DNA of 28,113 nucleotides from CAYJII01 sp964370225. GTDB lineage: Bacteria; Bacillota; Clostridia; Oscillospirales; Ruminococcaceae. The notes below the pieces were generated by a model, which was given only the letters and a program-made list of their open reading frames with translations, had not been told where the DNA came from and made no database searches. A program made the position numbers and the translations under genes. Below are positions 10,001 to 14,950 of the stretch, piece after piece. Numbering within the stretch: position 1 is the stretch's first letter; each line of letters starts with the position of its first letter. The stretch is taken from positions 1-28,113 of the forward strand of contig CAYJII010000033.1 in the NCBI GenBank assembly GCA_964370225.1, read 5' to 3'.

Positions 10001-11596
10001 GCCAAAATAAATACTGATGAAGATGGCAATCCAGTTTCAGACGATAACAAAATAACAGAAATTCCTATGGGTGGGATAGAAGTTTATGCAAAAGCTTGGA
10101 TTGAAGTTGGCACAGGTGCTGATACATACGAGCAAATGGAATTGTATCCAGCTGACAACTACGCTTCCACAAGCATAGTGAGCTTATTAGAAAAAAGCGG
10201 AAACGCACCTGTATCAATCTCTACAGAATTGACACATGCGAGCAATACTACTGCAGAAGTTTCTGTGCTTAACAATAGCTTAACTAAAGTGGAAACTGGG
10301 AATTTATTAGCACAGCTTCTTGATGAAAATGGCAAAGTTATCGAAACATTGCAATCATACTCCACATCACAGCCAAATGATGGCTTGCTGACATTAACAG
10401 GAGAGCAAGAAGTGACAAAAACTTTCTCATTCTCTCAAAAAGGCGCGTCAGTGCTTGTGAATTATGGAGAAACTGTTGATGTTAAGTCAACAGAGCTAAC
10501 GTCCATATCTATCCAAGGAATACCAGTTGATATTTACGACTTTAGTGCAGAAAATAACGCAAGAATAGTAGTGCAAAATATCGTGGATACAGCGCCAATA
10601 TTAAGTATTATGACAAAGAGTGCAACTGCAAATATCAAGCCTGTTTTTGGCACTAGCGCAGATAATGAGGATAGCGGTAATATTTATGCAGGTACAGCCG
10701 ACTTGAGCACAGCAGTAAACGAAATAGTGTTCACGGTCGAAGATGGCAACCAAACTGCAACTTATACTATCGAAATTATCGATTTATCAAAATTATCCAC
10801 TCCTATAATTAGGCCAGCTGTTACAGAAAATGGTATTACCACAGTTGAAATCGTTGTTGCACCAAGCACTAAAAACGATGAATTAGTATCAATTATTCCA
10901 GATGATGTAATGAACGATGCTGTTCAGCAAGTGCTTGATGAAGCAGGAAAAACAAATACTACTCCAAAAATACTGGTGACTGTTGCAGACCAACGAGAAG
11001 ATGCAGGAGTTGAAATTGATATTAACCCAGAAACTTTGGCGGAATTAGCTATTGTTGACGGAGCAATATTAGAAATTGAATCGAATATTGGTTCTGTTTC
11101 ATTCGACAAGAAATCTCTTGAAAGTATGATAGCTCAAGCTGGTGGAGAAATTATTACAATCATAATTGAGCCTGCAAGCGATTTGACTGAAAAACAAGTT
11201 ATTTCAATTGATGGCAGAGTAGCATACGAAATTACGGTTATGGTAGGAAATAAAGTTATATCCGACTTTGGTGATGGTGTGATTACAATAGCTGTTGATT
11301 ACGCGCTAAAAGTTAATGAAAACCCAGATACTCTGAAAGTGTATAAAATTGCAGAGGACGGAACAATGACTGTTAAAGATTCCCGTTACAATGAGGCAAA
11401 CGCTCGTGCGATATTTAGCACAAGTACGCTGTCAGTTTATATGATTGATATCGACACATTAAGTAATGGCGATGGCGATACTGATGTTCCGATGACTGGG
11501 GATAACTCGATGCTTGAGATGTTTGTTGTATTCTTAGTGATTGCATCTACAAGTATAATAGTATTAAACCGCAAAAGATTTTTTCGTAAAAAATAA
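1055..11596 (+). CDS. Giant sortase-type cell-wall-anchored multi-domain surface protein
   Basis: A 3513-aa secreted protein. The ATG at 1055 follows an AGGGGA ribosome binding site (1043-1048) and opens a clear signal peptide (MKKITALVL... ending VFA, about residues 1-25); the in-frame ATG at 1016 would only add a tail ahead of it. Recognisable parts: an acidic helical N-terminus (30-150), an Ig/SwmB-like sandwich (about 700-815), a BIG2-like segment (about 1040-1110), a Gly-rich beta region (1994-2135), beta-propeller-like repeats with an Asp-box SSDKGASW at 2486-2493 (about 2316-2670), CARDB-like sandwiches (from about 2809), a cadherin-like beta-sandwich (about 3178-3244) and a C-terminal domain common in S-layer-type proteins (about 3403-3466). 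VPMTG (3478-3482), a hydrophobic helix and a basic tail form a sorting signal. Likely role: adhesion or surface binding; the ligand is unknown. Long leader and terminator suggest a single-gene unit. Confidence 0.88.
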   Translation: MKKITALVLVIMILISTLPLQVFALNPQLLQNDNAANAILLEQLKSYFGDDADGYLQALEDLGFLDEDGNFVPTEFVLVDGEEMTLAEVEDMINDPETDLSKEVTVDDYSVTLDDLRLMIEIEKEIARIYTTYYTEQEWTEEQLAMLDSLNDSAENGGLNLPENFSLNTTDEPITSGSFSYEEYSDLGVQRHTATVEISSASYNVGVNPVTAKLDITVTGAIPNTVISGKIRTVNVTAIAGEDFTGIDGQEFSVSTNASGAGSQSVDISLLKANSATTNHQKTLLVQAYDIIGASNTRASGVINLNNTLQSTPEQLYNTYHNDATAIANRSTYETGHLNHNFASLELDSTAKKLVNLGVFTHLNIIPHISGFYSQNPTFTTGIDRNDPYSISMNSLFASSNTKYLATSTADKYDALIAARHNYGGNDNEILSVRNAFGVDMSVTLNKGKSNEETIFNQERGLSNDELESIIGRIDSFWFSSPQVLHAESLDKVYLPEHDPYGTTQVNKEFEVTEGGQTRKAENTNNDYYHFHWDGAITAGPNESAMNYIQMDVLDSFKDTDGVLLRDSYSSDFGYNTANSYDLDNHKATNPVDSSISGSDYDYELTSSARTKISGNSVFSALYSVNLSAEQLEGLAAETNPYTITVAPKLVEARLVWLFGGGTKDSYADAYLTDSAAGLWAYQSGSGEDTSVEARLVDNTAPKLLNAEVMRISNDTPTQAGDFYQQGDLVPVKFTFSEPVAFTSSAVVTLTHNDASYPSVNHSTATLASHEEYVTEHVFYFEIPNNAPSYYTDFTFTNNSVKDLAGQKLVDYSSVKLDPENGDQNQSTSENPYIQIDVINDSINKIVATQELSPVITPEGTPVEAINVVVDITDEAQELIASGAKDGELPDYDENLKYSTVIKAKVSYLDKDGALVETERNLHFSKLVGNDLGTELTAIVPVPNISATNREVLVEVVEIGATPSEDTIITGVGNFAAITLSINVFIDKDDITLTTPSYMEEDTDGVYVFEYGEISGPSAKEAMFTIDLVDATPFYTFPESYEITSSNDDIISAQLVAETPENPKSSTVELIVGAAGEATITVVATNGGYTTSENIVDNYTKEIKFKIIPGTDPFFAVQSGQDKIESYIAAPFAVNFLSNLCEHTKDGDSTTFKLEVKDAAGDVVHTQELIYTFGDSDVLTNFVIPANAITSTGDYTAEITTDFEGISNKLQYDITILANPVVATLSRPDNRYITDATYESGAININWNLENWDNNSDGNASFSLTVTDENGVETSYFNGVPTTNSGSFALSIPTVNATTDDYRDTYTINLKAKNSTDINTSQDSFILYVYPDDLVKLYVNHEDDVPVSADAGAKQGPSDNIDLTLSNRDRISAMEQDAILMLERNIQLEAYLSTNHADVNYGQASDQFRWDVAQTDEEKAEVAALYKYQNSAYFDLRSLVNGAYMAQESMLLAGLADGDATITATHDNTGDSAKVNLTVETLYNHLYLVDAYPDVETSYYYYDENNNKISGKSNSEGKIAIYDENGIQSNLYLESEYNGEKYLGTIFQGDLVSGEDNSAYNVLYPENAIELRRAAYADIYLKNDDGTNFQGDVVIRAGVYIDGIYEEDAQFSFDGGANYHKGNEDMHTTVSSAYDGGLVSITMDITQFADRVTNEQDIEYIFEVYPEGKYPIIIHEDPTVNVDYVHATGDFLYYLKSASKTEAFIGYSTVGYNNNNLQVELDKDIHNIGPNDVYDSVQLNTSIYWWGQDYNDSSMGQMASLSVIDENGLELKGQVVTTEKHPFSDMWRTIGTVLLDEEQMNHMSLLPKESRVLKANLYKEEDEVYKTVTYGQSVINLLGLKTVDEDEDLQPNLNTISDLRVDGEIDDEIINNDDIFVTGFSTLTKVLSFTMGEPVEILFEPTADPLVYTGLISKNANQSDVGYDETGTEHTVSYNFFDQTQNRSKTKQSRNDQRKMANGTYAEKLDKDLNNLDELARGNMASGGRVIFTPPSLGGYIEAEFRYDPQADKWDMELVSGGLSADTVFGYRYSWNFLLGGVVPVTTTLEMGALLGIAADFQSGEHYARDEFIQTGPNSDDILLPEAEKGIDILTELRVGLYFEIFGGLGFDASVIAAKIGIFGRMDAILGFRWLNRPYLGDENFQDEYYIPEVIDTTSLDVTNHEVVTYDEVLTAGDIEFKGRVGLRAELKFLAFEKTYEFFSVEFAGYNTEWGQWNAISDIWLRNDRINGNPVDQVIVGGAEMLSINYGTTMESRSYLDARSRDYNVQATSEWEDRTYIDDGRNYGVNAAEYFSLDEGASDKFPGMNWENIYPHSTPLISDDGKIMVYIDDMESKNVEDMRVNYSLLDGSNNVYNQGSVIPGVMFDDGSGNMVEEQTYGDVQLAIDGSESNLAVAYVRQSDAISKDEGVQLTDAEVMQMMNLTEVYVSYYSGGAWTTTRVTDNASADLAPVVATNGNKTIVAWREVAATDYSDPTNFDSKDRVMYSISSDKGASWSEAKVLYDGSKGGVMSISADMLADGTAAIVYSYDETVNVGEHDMEIAAAIIENSSETDEFTGNNSVKIINLTEDESLNENVQLTTTNVGGEEHFLLGWFNQTIEIKEVLDEAGMTQQIPYEVPEIKFAAINNTGGINANIPETLSSVTSNSGVEVGSDFIFSKNSTNLTDLALAWIDVAESGSFTVNSEGETLGASASTYTVNSAKFVDINGAYGLSAVTEIAEMPENVVPAHFDLYKANVNGDTYNAIILGTNYGTGFITTKNTTLTTTNEDGQLVEEGLIIPSNLTITNMYSATTVYENSVRSDDVYIDFDQVRPLSTIDVVFTLTNTGKDVMTDAVVEIGGAQAASVNGLNLLPGETTTINGKYALGQKIEDVNYTINATFSDATNATVSSKLYLDYPDVGISKFEMIEEQDGMRTIALALNNATNIPLEDSGKTVKMALYSSPEYTEDSRIDDISEIVISDNEELRLIDKGGYTSIIDIDLEKILAKINTDEDGNPVSDDNKITEIPMGGIEVYAKAWIEVGTGADTYEQMELYPADNYASTSIVSLLEKSGNAPVSISTELTHASNTTAEVSVLNNSLTKVETGNLLAQLLDENGKVIETLQSYSTSQPNDGLLTLTGEQEVTKTFSFSQKGASVLVNYGETVDVKSTELTSISIQGIPVDIYDFSAENNARIVVQNIVDTAPILSIMTKSATANIKPVFGTSADNEDSGNIYAGTADLSTAVNEIVFTVEDGNQTATYTIEIIDLSKLSTPIIRPAVTENGITTVEIVVAPSTKNDELVSIIPDDVMNDAVQQVLDEAGKTNTTPKILVTVADQREDAGVEIDINPETLAELAIVDGAILEIESNIGSVSFDKKSLESMIAQAGGEIITIIIEPASDLTEKQVISIDGRVAYEITVMVGNKVISDFGDGVITIAVDYALKVNENPDTLKVYKIAEDGTMTVKDSRYNEANARAIFSTSTLSVYMIDIDTLSNGDGDTDVPMTGDNSMLEMFVVFLVIASTSIIVLNRKRFFRKK

Positions 11597-11630
11597 TAAG
11601 AGCTAGATAGTCATCTAACTCTCTGCTACA

Positions 11631-11666
11631 AAAACGCACCGCCTTTGCTAAAAGGCGGTGCGTTTT
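11631..11666 (+). terminator. Strong terminator after the giant surface-protein gene
   Basis: A perfect 16-bp stem (11631-11646 with 11651-11666) closed by the tetraloop GCTA. The arms end in AAAA and TTTT, so it could also stop transcription arriving on the minus strand. Confidence 0.93.
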
Positions 11667-11691
11667 ATGTATACATAATGACTGGAATATG

Positions 11692-11739
11692 AAAAACACG
11701 ACGATAATTCACTTAGCGTGGGGGTATCGTTGTGTTTTT
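11692..11739 (+). terminator. Second hairpin, possible back-up terminator
   Basis: A 15-bp stem with one G-T pair (11692-11706 with 11725-11739) and an 18-nt loop, ending in five T. The large loop is unusual for an intrinsic terminator, so an operator or other RNA element is possible. The rest of 11740-11813 holds only a weak bulged hairpin (11779-11787 with 11801-11811). Confidence 0.45.
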
Positions 11740-11813
11740 CTGCGTTTTTGAAAGTTTGAAAATTCGCACTGCTTTTAAGTGAGCATAGTCCGTTTTTATT
11801 TATGCACTCACGT

Positions 11814-11900
11814 CAAACAAAAAAACATTTGTTTGCAATTAAAATTTCTGCTTGACAAGTGATTTGTTTTATGATAGAATGAAAGCATAGCAAACAAATG
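11814..11900 (+). promoter_or_regulatory. CAAACAAA repeats flanking the nuclease-operon promoter (putative operators)
   Basis: CATTTGTTTGC (11826-11836) and its exact reverse complement GCAAACAAATG (11890-11900) lie on either side of the promoter, 64 bp apart centre to centre. A third, 8-bp copy CAAACAAA at 11814-11821 forms a local inverted repeat with 11828-11835. A degenerate ATTTGTTTT at 11861-11869 falls in the spacer. This resembles paired repressor sites around a promoter, perhaps with looping. The regulator is not encoded nearby in any recognisable form, though the 156-aa first gene is untested. Confidence 0.5.
11852..11880 (+). promoter_or_regulatory. Sigma-A promoter of the nuclease operon
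   Basis: Perfect TTGACA (11852-11857), 17-nt spacer and TAGAAT (11875-11880), about 60 bp upstream of the first gene of the operon. Confidence 0.85.
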
Positions 11901-11939
11901 GTAAGCATATAAAATAATTATTCAAAAGGAGAGATGAGC

Positions 11940-12410
11940 ATGAGCTATAAATACACAATACAATTAGAGCTTGCAAATGAAAAAAAGCGAGCGGGTTTTG
12001 ATTTAATGACGATAGAGCATCATATCAAGAGTGCAATGGACGAATATGAAAAAATGGAAACCGTAAGAAATAAAAAAACATTGTCGTATCGATTAAGTCC
12101 TAAAATACTTGAAATTGATATAAATTCACCAGTTGAACTTGTTGTGCCGAGCAAATCAATCGCAAAGTTCACTCGTATTTTATTAAAATATTCTGAGGAA
12201 TTGAGTGCTATTATATATCATGGCAGGGTATTTCAATCAGTTGAGACAAAGTTTGTGCCTAATGATATAGATAAAGTATCTAATACGAAAACTTTACAAA
12301 GATTAGTAGAGATATTTTATCCAGAAGGTGAGCTGAGCACAAGTCAAAACAATGAGTTGTTAATTTTGCAAAGGGAAATAAAGAAATTAGTGTTTAAGAT
12401 TAAGGATTAA
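11940..12410 (+). CDS. Unrecognised 156-aa protein, first gene of nuclease operon
   Basis: A soluble, charged 156-aa protein of unknown function; no signal peptide, membrane segment or catalytic motif is seen. The first third looks helical (TIEHHIKSAMDEYEKME), the middle has short beta-type stretches (KILEIDINSPVELVVPS), and the end is a basic, helix-prone segment (LLILQREIKKLVFKIKD). The ATG at 11940 is chosen because the AGGAG at 11927-11931 sits 8 nt before it; the ATG at 11934 lies only 2 nt from that site. It is separated from the RNase J-like gene by 13 bp, so the two are surely co-transcribed. It could be a partner, specificity factor or regulator of the nucleases; the sequence does not decide between these. 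Confidence 0.8.
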   Translation: MSYKYTIQLELANEKKRAGFDLMTIEHHIKSAMDEYEKMETVRNKKTLSYRLSPKILEIDINSPVELVVPSKSIAKFTRILLKYSEELSAIIYHGRVFQSVETKFVPNDIDKVSNTKTLQRLVEIFYPEGELSTSQNNELLILQREIKKLVFKIKD

Positions 12411-12423
12411 TAGGAGGAATTGT

Positions 12424-13656
12424 ATGTACGCAAAAGTGCTACGCGGAATAGGAAAAATTGGAGGTAATATCATAGAAATTGGAACAGAAAGCACCAAAAT
12501 TATCCTCGATTGTGGGAAGGATTTGCCTGAAATTGGCGAATATTATGTAAAAGATGATATTAAGGTTGATGGTTTAAATCAAGGTATATCTACTTTTAAC
12601 GCAGTTTTCTTAACTCACTATCATGGCGACCATGTTGGGCTTATTGATACTGTCAATGCTGATATTCCGATTTATGGAAGTCGTGAAACAAAGGAGTATA
12701 TAGCTTTTCTGAGCAAATGTTTTGATGGTCAAGAACTTAAAGTAAATGAGATAGAGCCTAACCAAGTCATAAAAATCGGAGACATGGAAATTACACCAAT
12801 CAGCGCAAATCATTCTGCAAAAGGTGCTATGATGTATTTAATCCAAGGTGACGGCAAAACAATCCTGTACACTGGAGATTTTTCTTCTTCTATTATTCAA
12901 CCTCCTCTGGAAATAGATATTATGCTTTGCGAAGGCACTAATATTGGATTTGAAAGCAGTAAAATTCTTGATGAAGACACAGTAGCACAAAAAATTTACG
13001 ATGAAATCAAAGATGAAAACAAACCAGTTTTTATAATAGGATCAAGTGCAAATGTTGATAGAGTCCAGTCAGTTTTAGATGCATGTGAAAAATGTGGCAA
13101 AACTTTAATTGTGGAACTTTTTACATACTCACTTTTACGTGCTTTGCATACAGAGGAAGAATGGAAAAGCAGAGGATTTGACAAGATTTTATTTTACTCA
13201 AACCCCCACACTGATAACATAAAATACCCACTACTTAAAGAAAATTTCCATAAATACATAGATTTTGCTAAGAGTATTTATAATGAAAGCATAGATGCTA
13301 CTAAACTTGTTGCTTTTTCTATTAAAAGCAACATAAAAGGAATGGTTCACAAATGTTTTGCAAATAGAAATCTCGATAAAGACGGAGTGAAAATAATCTA
13401 TTCAATATGGACAGGGTATAAAAACGAGAAAAGATTAGGTCAAGATTTAGCATTCTTAGAAAATCATTATAACGCTCAAATTTTGGACATTCACGCAAGT
13501 GGGCATATCACAAAAGAAAAATTAATCCAGTTTGTAAATGAAGTAAAACCAAAAATAATAATTCCAATTCATACAGAAAATGCAAAAGTGTTCGGAGAAG
13601 AATTTAAAAACGTAGTTAATTTGACAAATGACGAAAGGTACGATTATGGCGATTAA
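12424..13656 (+). CDS. RNase J-like metallo-beta-lactamase/beta-CASP nuclease
   Basis: A 410-aa cytoplasmic protein with a metallo-beta-lactamase fold interrupted by a beta-CASP-like domain, as in RNase J and related RNA or DNA nucleases. Motif 2 is THYHGDH (H65, H67, D69, H70); H130 (SANHSAKG) and D152 (TGDF) complete the usual zinc ligands. The beta-CASP part is recognised by FIIGSSANVDRVQSVLDA (about 203-220), and the C-terminal motifs ASGHIT (H361) and IIPIHTEN (H383) match the RNase J arrangement. At 410 aa it is shorter than housekeeping RNase J (about 550), lacking a long C-terminal domain, which suggests a specialised paralogue. An AGGAGG at 12412-12417 precedes the ATG. The stop overlaps the next gene by 11 bp, implying translational coupling to the PD-(D/E)XK protein. 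Confidence 0.88.
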   Translation: MYAKVLRGIGKIGGNIIEIGTESTKIILDCGKDLPEIGEYYVKDDIKVDGLNQGISTFNAVFLTHYHGDHVGLIDTVNADIPIYGSRETKEYIAFLSKCFDGQELKVNEIEPNQVIKIGDMEITPISANHSAKGAMMYLIQGDGKTILYTGDFSSSIIQPPLEIDIMLCEGTNIGFESSKILDEDTVAQKIYDEIKDENKPVFIIGSSANVDRVQSVLDACEKCGKTLIVELFTYSLLRALHTEEEWKSRGFDKILFYSNPHTDNIKYPLLKENFHKYIDFAKSIYNESIDATKLVAFSIKSNIKGMVHKCFANRNLDKDGVKIIYSIWTGYKNEKRLGQDLAFLENHYNAQILDIHASGHITKEKLIQFVNEVKPKIIIPIHTENAKVFGEEFKNVVNLTNDERYDYGD

Positions 13657-14335
13657 AGATGTATTAAAACATTCTGAAAAAATGCAAAAAGAATGGGTGA
13701 AATTCCCTGAGCTTCGGAAAAATTTTCACCTAAGAGCGACATGCAAAGGGGTACAAATTATTTCTAATCATTTTGCATATCCGATGAGAGGGGTTTATAC
13801 CTGTATTTCTAATTTAGGAAAGAAATTGAGCGAGATTAAAGCGCTCCCACATATAGACAAAGATACACTTAGAGCTCTTGGCTTTAACGAAAGAAATAGC
13901 GAAGATAGGGAAGCTTTAGCGCAAGTGGATTTGATAAATCATATTCAAAATGATGATGCATTAAAAGAAATACTTGGTGCAAAAACAATTACATTTATTG
14001 GGTCAGAACTTGTGCTAAAAGAAGGCAAAACAGGACGCAAATTTATCCCTGATGTTGTTGCTTGGGTTGATGGGAAAATTTGTTTTGTCGAATTAAAGTC
14101 AAGCATTAGCAAAGAAAGTGATAACAAAACAACAAATCAAGTTGCCGAATATGTCGAGCATTATTCAAATTTACAGGATTACTTTACATTAATAAATAAT
14201 TATTTGGATGGAGATTATGCTGTAACTTATAAAGTGACACCGATTGAAGGAATAGTAATGTATGGGTATAATCCTAATAAATCACCGAAAGTATCGGTGG
14301 TTAATGGTATCAAAGTAATTAGATATGAAGAGTAG
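13646..14335 (+). CDS. PD-(D/E)XK nuclease-like protein
   Basis: A 229-aa protein whose second half carries a PD-(D/E)XK nuclease signature: D136 in FIPDVVAW, then E149 and K151 in CFVELKSS, followed by Q165 in NQVAEYVEHY. E121 may be the upstream helix acidic residue. The N-terminal about 110 residues are not recognised and may bind nucleic acid or a partner. The family includes restriction, repair and defence nucleases. The ATG at 13646 is preferred over the in-frame ATG at 13628: it gives an 11-bp overlap with the RNase J-like gene, has AAAGG about 7 nt upstream, and opens with a normal N-terminus (MAIKDVLKHSEK). Its own end overlaps, again by 11 bp, the start of the decayed ADP-ribosylglycohydrolase. 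No terminator is visible right after it. Confidence 0.78.
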   Translation: MAIKDVLKHSEKMQKEWVKFPELRKNFHLRATCKGVQIISNHFAYPMRGVYTCISNLGKKLSEIKALPHIDKDTLRALGFNERNSEDREALAQVDLINHIQNDDALKEILGAKTITFIGSELVLKEGKTGRKFIPDVVAWVDGKICFVELKSSISKESDNKTTNQVAEYVEHYSNLQDYFTLINNYLDGDYAVTYKVTPIEGIVMYGYNPNKSPKVSVVNGIKVIRYEE

Positions 14336-14418
14336 AGTAAAAAGCAATATTTTGGGATTTATCATCGGCGATGCACTTGCCAGTTGAATTCCTCAGTAGA
14401 GATGTGAATGAAATATAA
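14325..14418 (+). pseudogene. Truncated, frameshifted ADP-ribosylglycohydrolase remnant
   Basis: An ATG at 14325, overlapping the end of the PD-(D/E)XK gene by 11 bp, begins MKSRVKSNILGFIIGDALA and hits TGA at 14385-14387. In another frame the same stretch continues as PVEFLSRDVNEI (14380-14415) before TAA at 14418. Joined, these match the start of the ADP-ribosylglycohydrolase (DraG/ARH) family, GxxIGDALGxPxEF, with about 5 nt missing at the Gly-Val-Pro step. Family enzymes remove ADP-ribose from proteins or nucleic acids and normally run to roughly 250-300 residues, so most of the gene is gone. The GD of the family's metal-binding motif is visible, but no functional product is expected. Its position points to a former fourth gene of the nuclease operon. 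Confidence 0.7.
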
Positions 14419-14437
14419 ATTTTATAATATATAATAT

Positions 14438-14488
14438 AACAAGTATAGCACGCTATTGACATAAGTTTAATAGCGTGCTATACTTGTT
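14438..14488 (+). promoter_or_regulatory. Promoter inside a perfect 20-bp inverted repeat (MarR operators)
   Basis: Arms 14438-14457 and 14469-14488 are exact reverse complements separated by 11 nt. The promoter lies inside: TTGACA (14456-14461), 17-nt spacer, TATACT (14479-14484). Each arm also contains its own 12-bp near-palindrome, ATAGCACGCTAT (14445-14456) and ATAGCGTGCTAT (14470-14481), centres 25 bp apart, covering the -35 and -10 edges. This is the classic layout for autoregulation by a dimeric MarR-type repressor, here with two sites. Confidence 0.85.
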
Positions 14489-14507
14489 TAAGTTGGAGGT
14501 AATATTA

Positions 14508-14924
14508 ATGGATGAAGTGAAAATAGGAAAAATTATAAAATATGTTAGTGCTAGTTTAGAAAAACGTGCTAATAATTTACTGAAAAAAGAAGATTTAAGT
14601 CTTTCTCAAGGCATACTTCTTATATGGTTAAATGACGAAATAAAAAAGGAAATGCCGATTAAAGAAATAGAGAAAAAGTATGGAACAGCTCAGTCTACCA
14701 CTTACGGAATTGTGAATAGACTCGAAAACAAAGGATATATTGAGAGCTACTCTATTAACAGTAAAACAAAAATCGTAAGGCTTTGTGATGAAGGTGCTAA
14801 AAAAATTGATTTTATCAAAAAATGCGTTTCAGAAAGTGAAGAAGAAATCTTTACTGGATTTACGAATGGAGAAAAAGCTATGTTTATAGAGTTGTTAATT
14901 CGAGCGGAAAACAATCTTAAATAA
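14508..14924 (+). CDS. MarR-family transcriptional regulator
   Basis: A 138-aa winged-helix repressor of the MarR type. It has an N-terminal dimerisation helix (KIIKYVSASLEKRANNLL), the helix-turn-helix region (LSLSQGILLIWLNDEI, then IKEIEKKYGTAQSTTYGIVN), and the wing and C-terminal helices (NKGYIESYSINSKTKIVRL). The ATG at 14508 follows a GGAGG at 14495-14499; an upstream in-frame start at 14475 would lie within the promoter and operator and is rejected. It is very likely autoregulated through the double palindrome in its promoter and should also control the efflux gene 26 bp downstream. MarR proteins usually release DNA on binding a small toxic ligand or on oxidation; the ligand is unknown here. 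Confidence 0.92.
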   Translation: MDEVKIGKIIKYVSASLEKRANNLLKKEDLSLSQGILLIWLNDEIKKEMPIKEIEKKYGTAQSTTYGIVNRLENKGYIESYSINSKTKIVRLCDEGAKKIDFIKKCVSESEEEIFTGFTNGEKAMFIELLIRAENNLK

Positions 14925-14950
14925 TAGCGTGATATAAAAAGGAGCAATAA

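Noticed and set aside
11779..11811. Bulged hairpin upstream of the nuclease-operon promoter
   Set aside because: Only a 9-bp stem with a 2-nt bulge; too weak in AT-rich sequence to call as a separate feature.
14438..14488. The 20-bp inverted repeat as ends of a small transposon
   Set aside because: The arms are only 11 nt apart, contain a complete promoter and lie just upstream of marR; an operator explains them fully.
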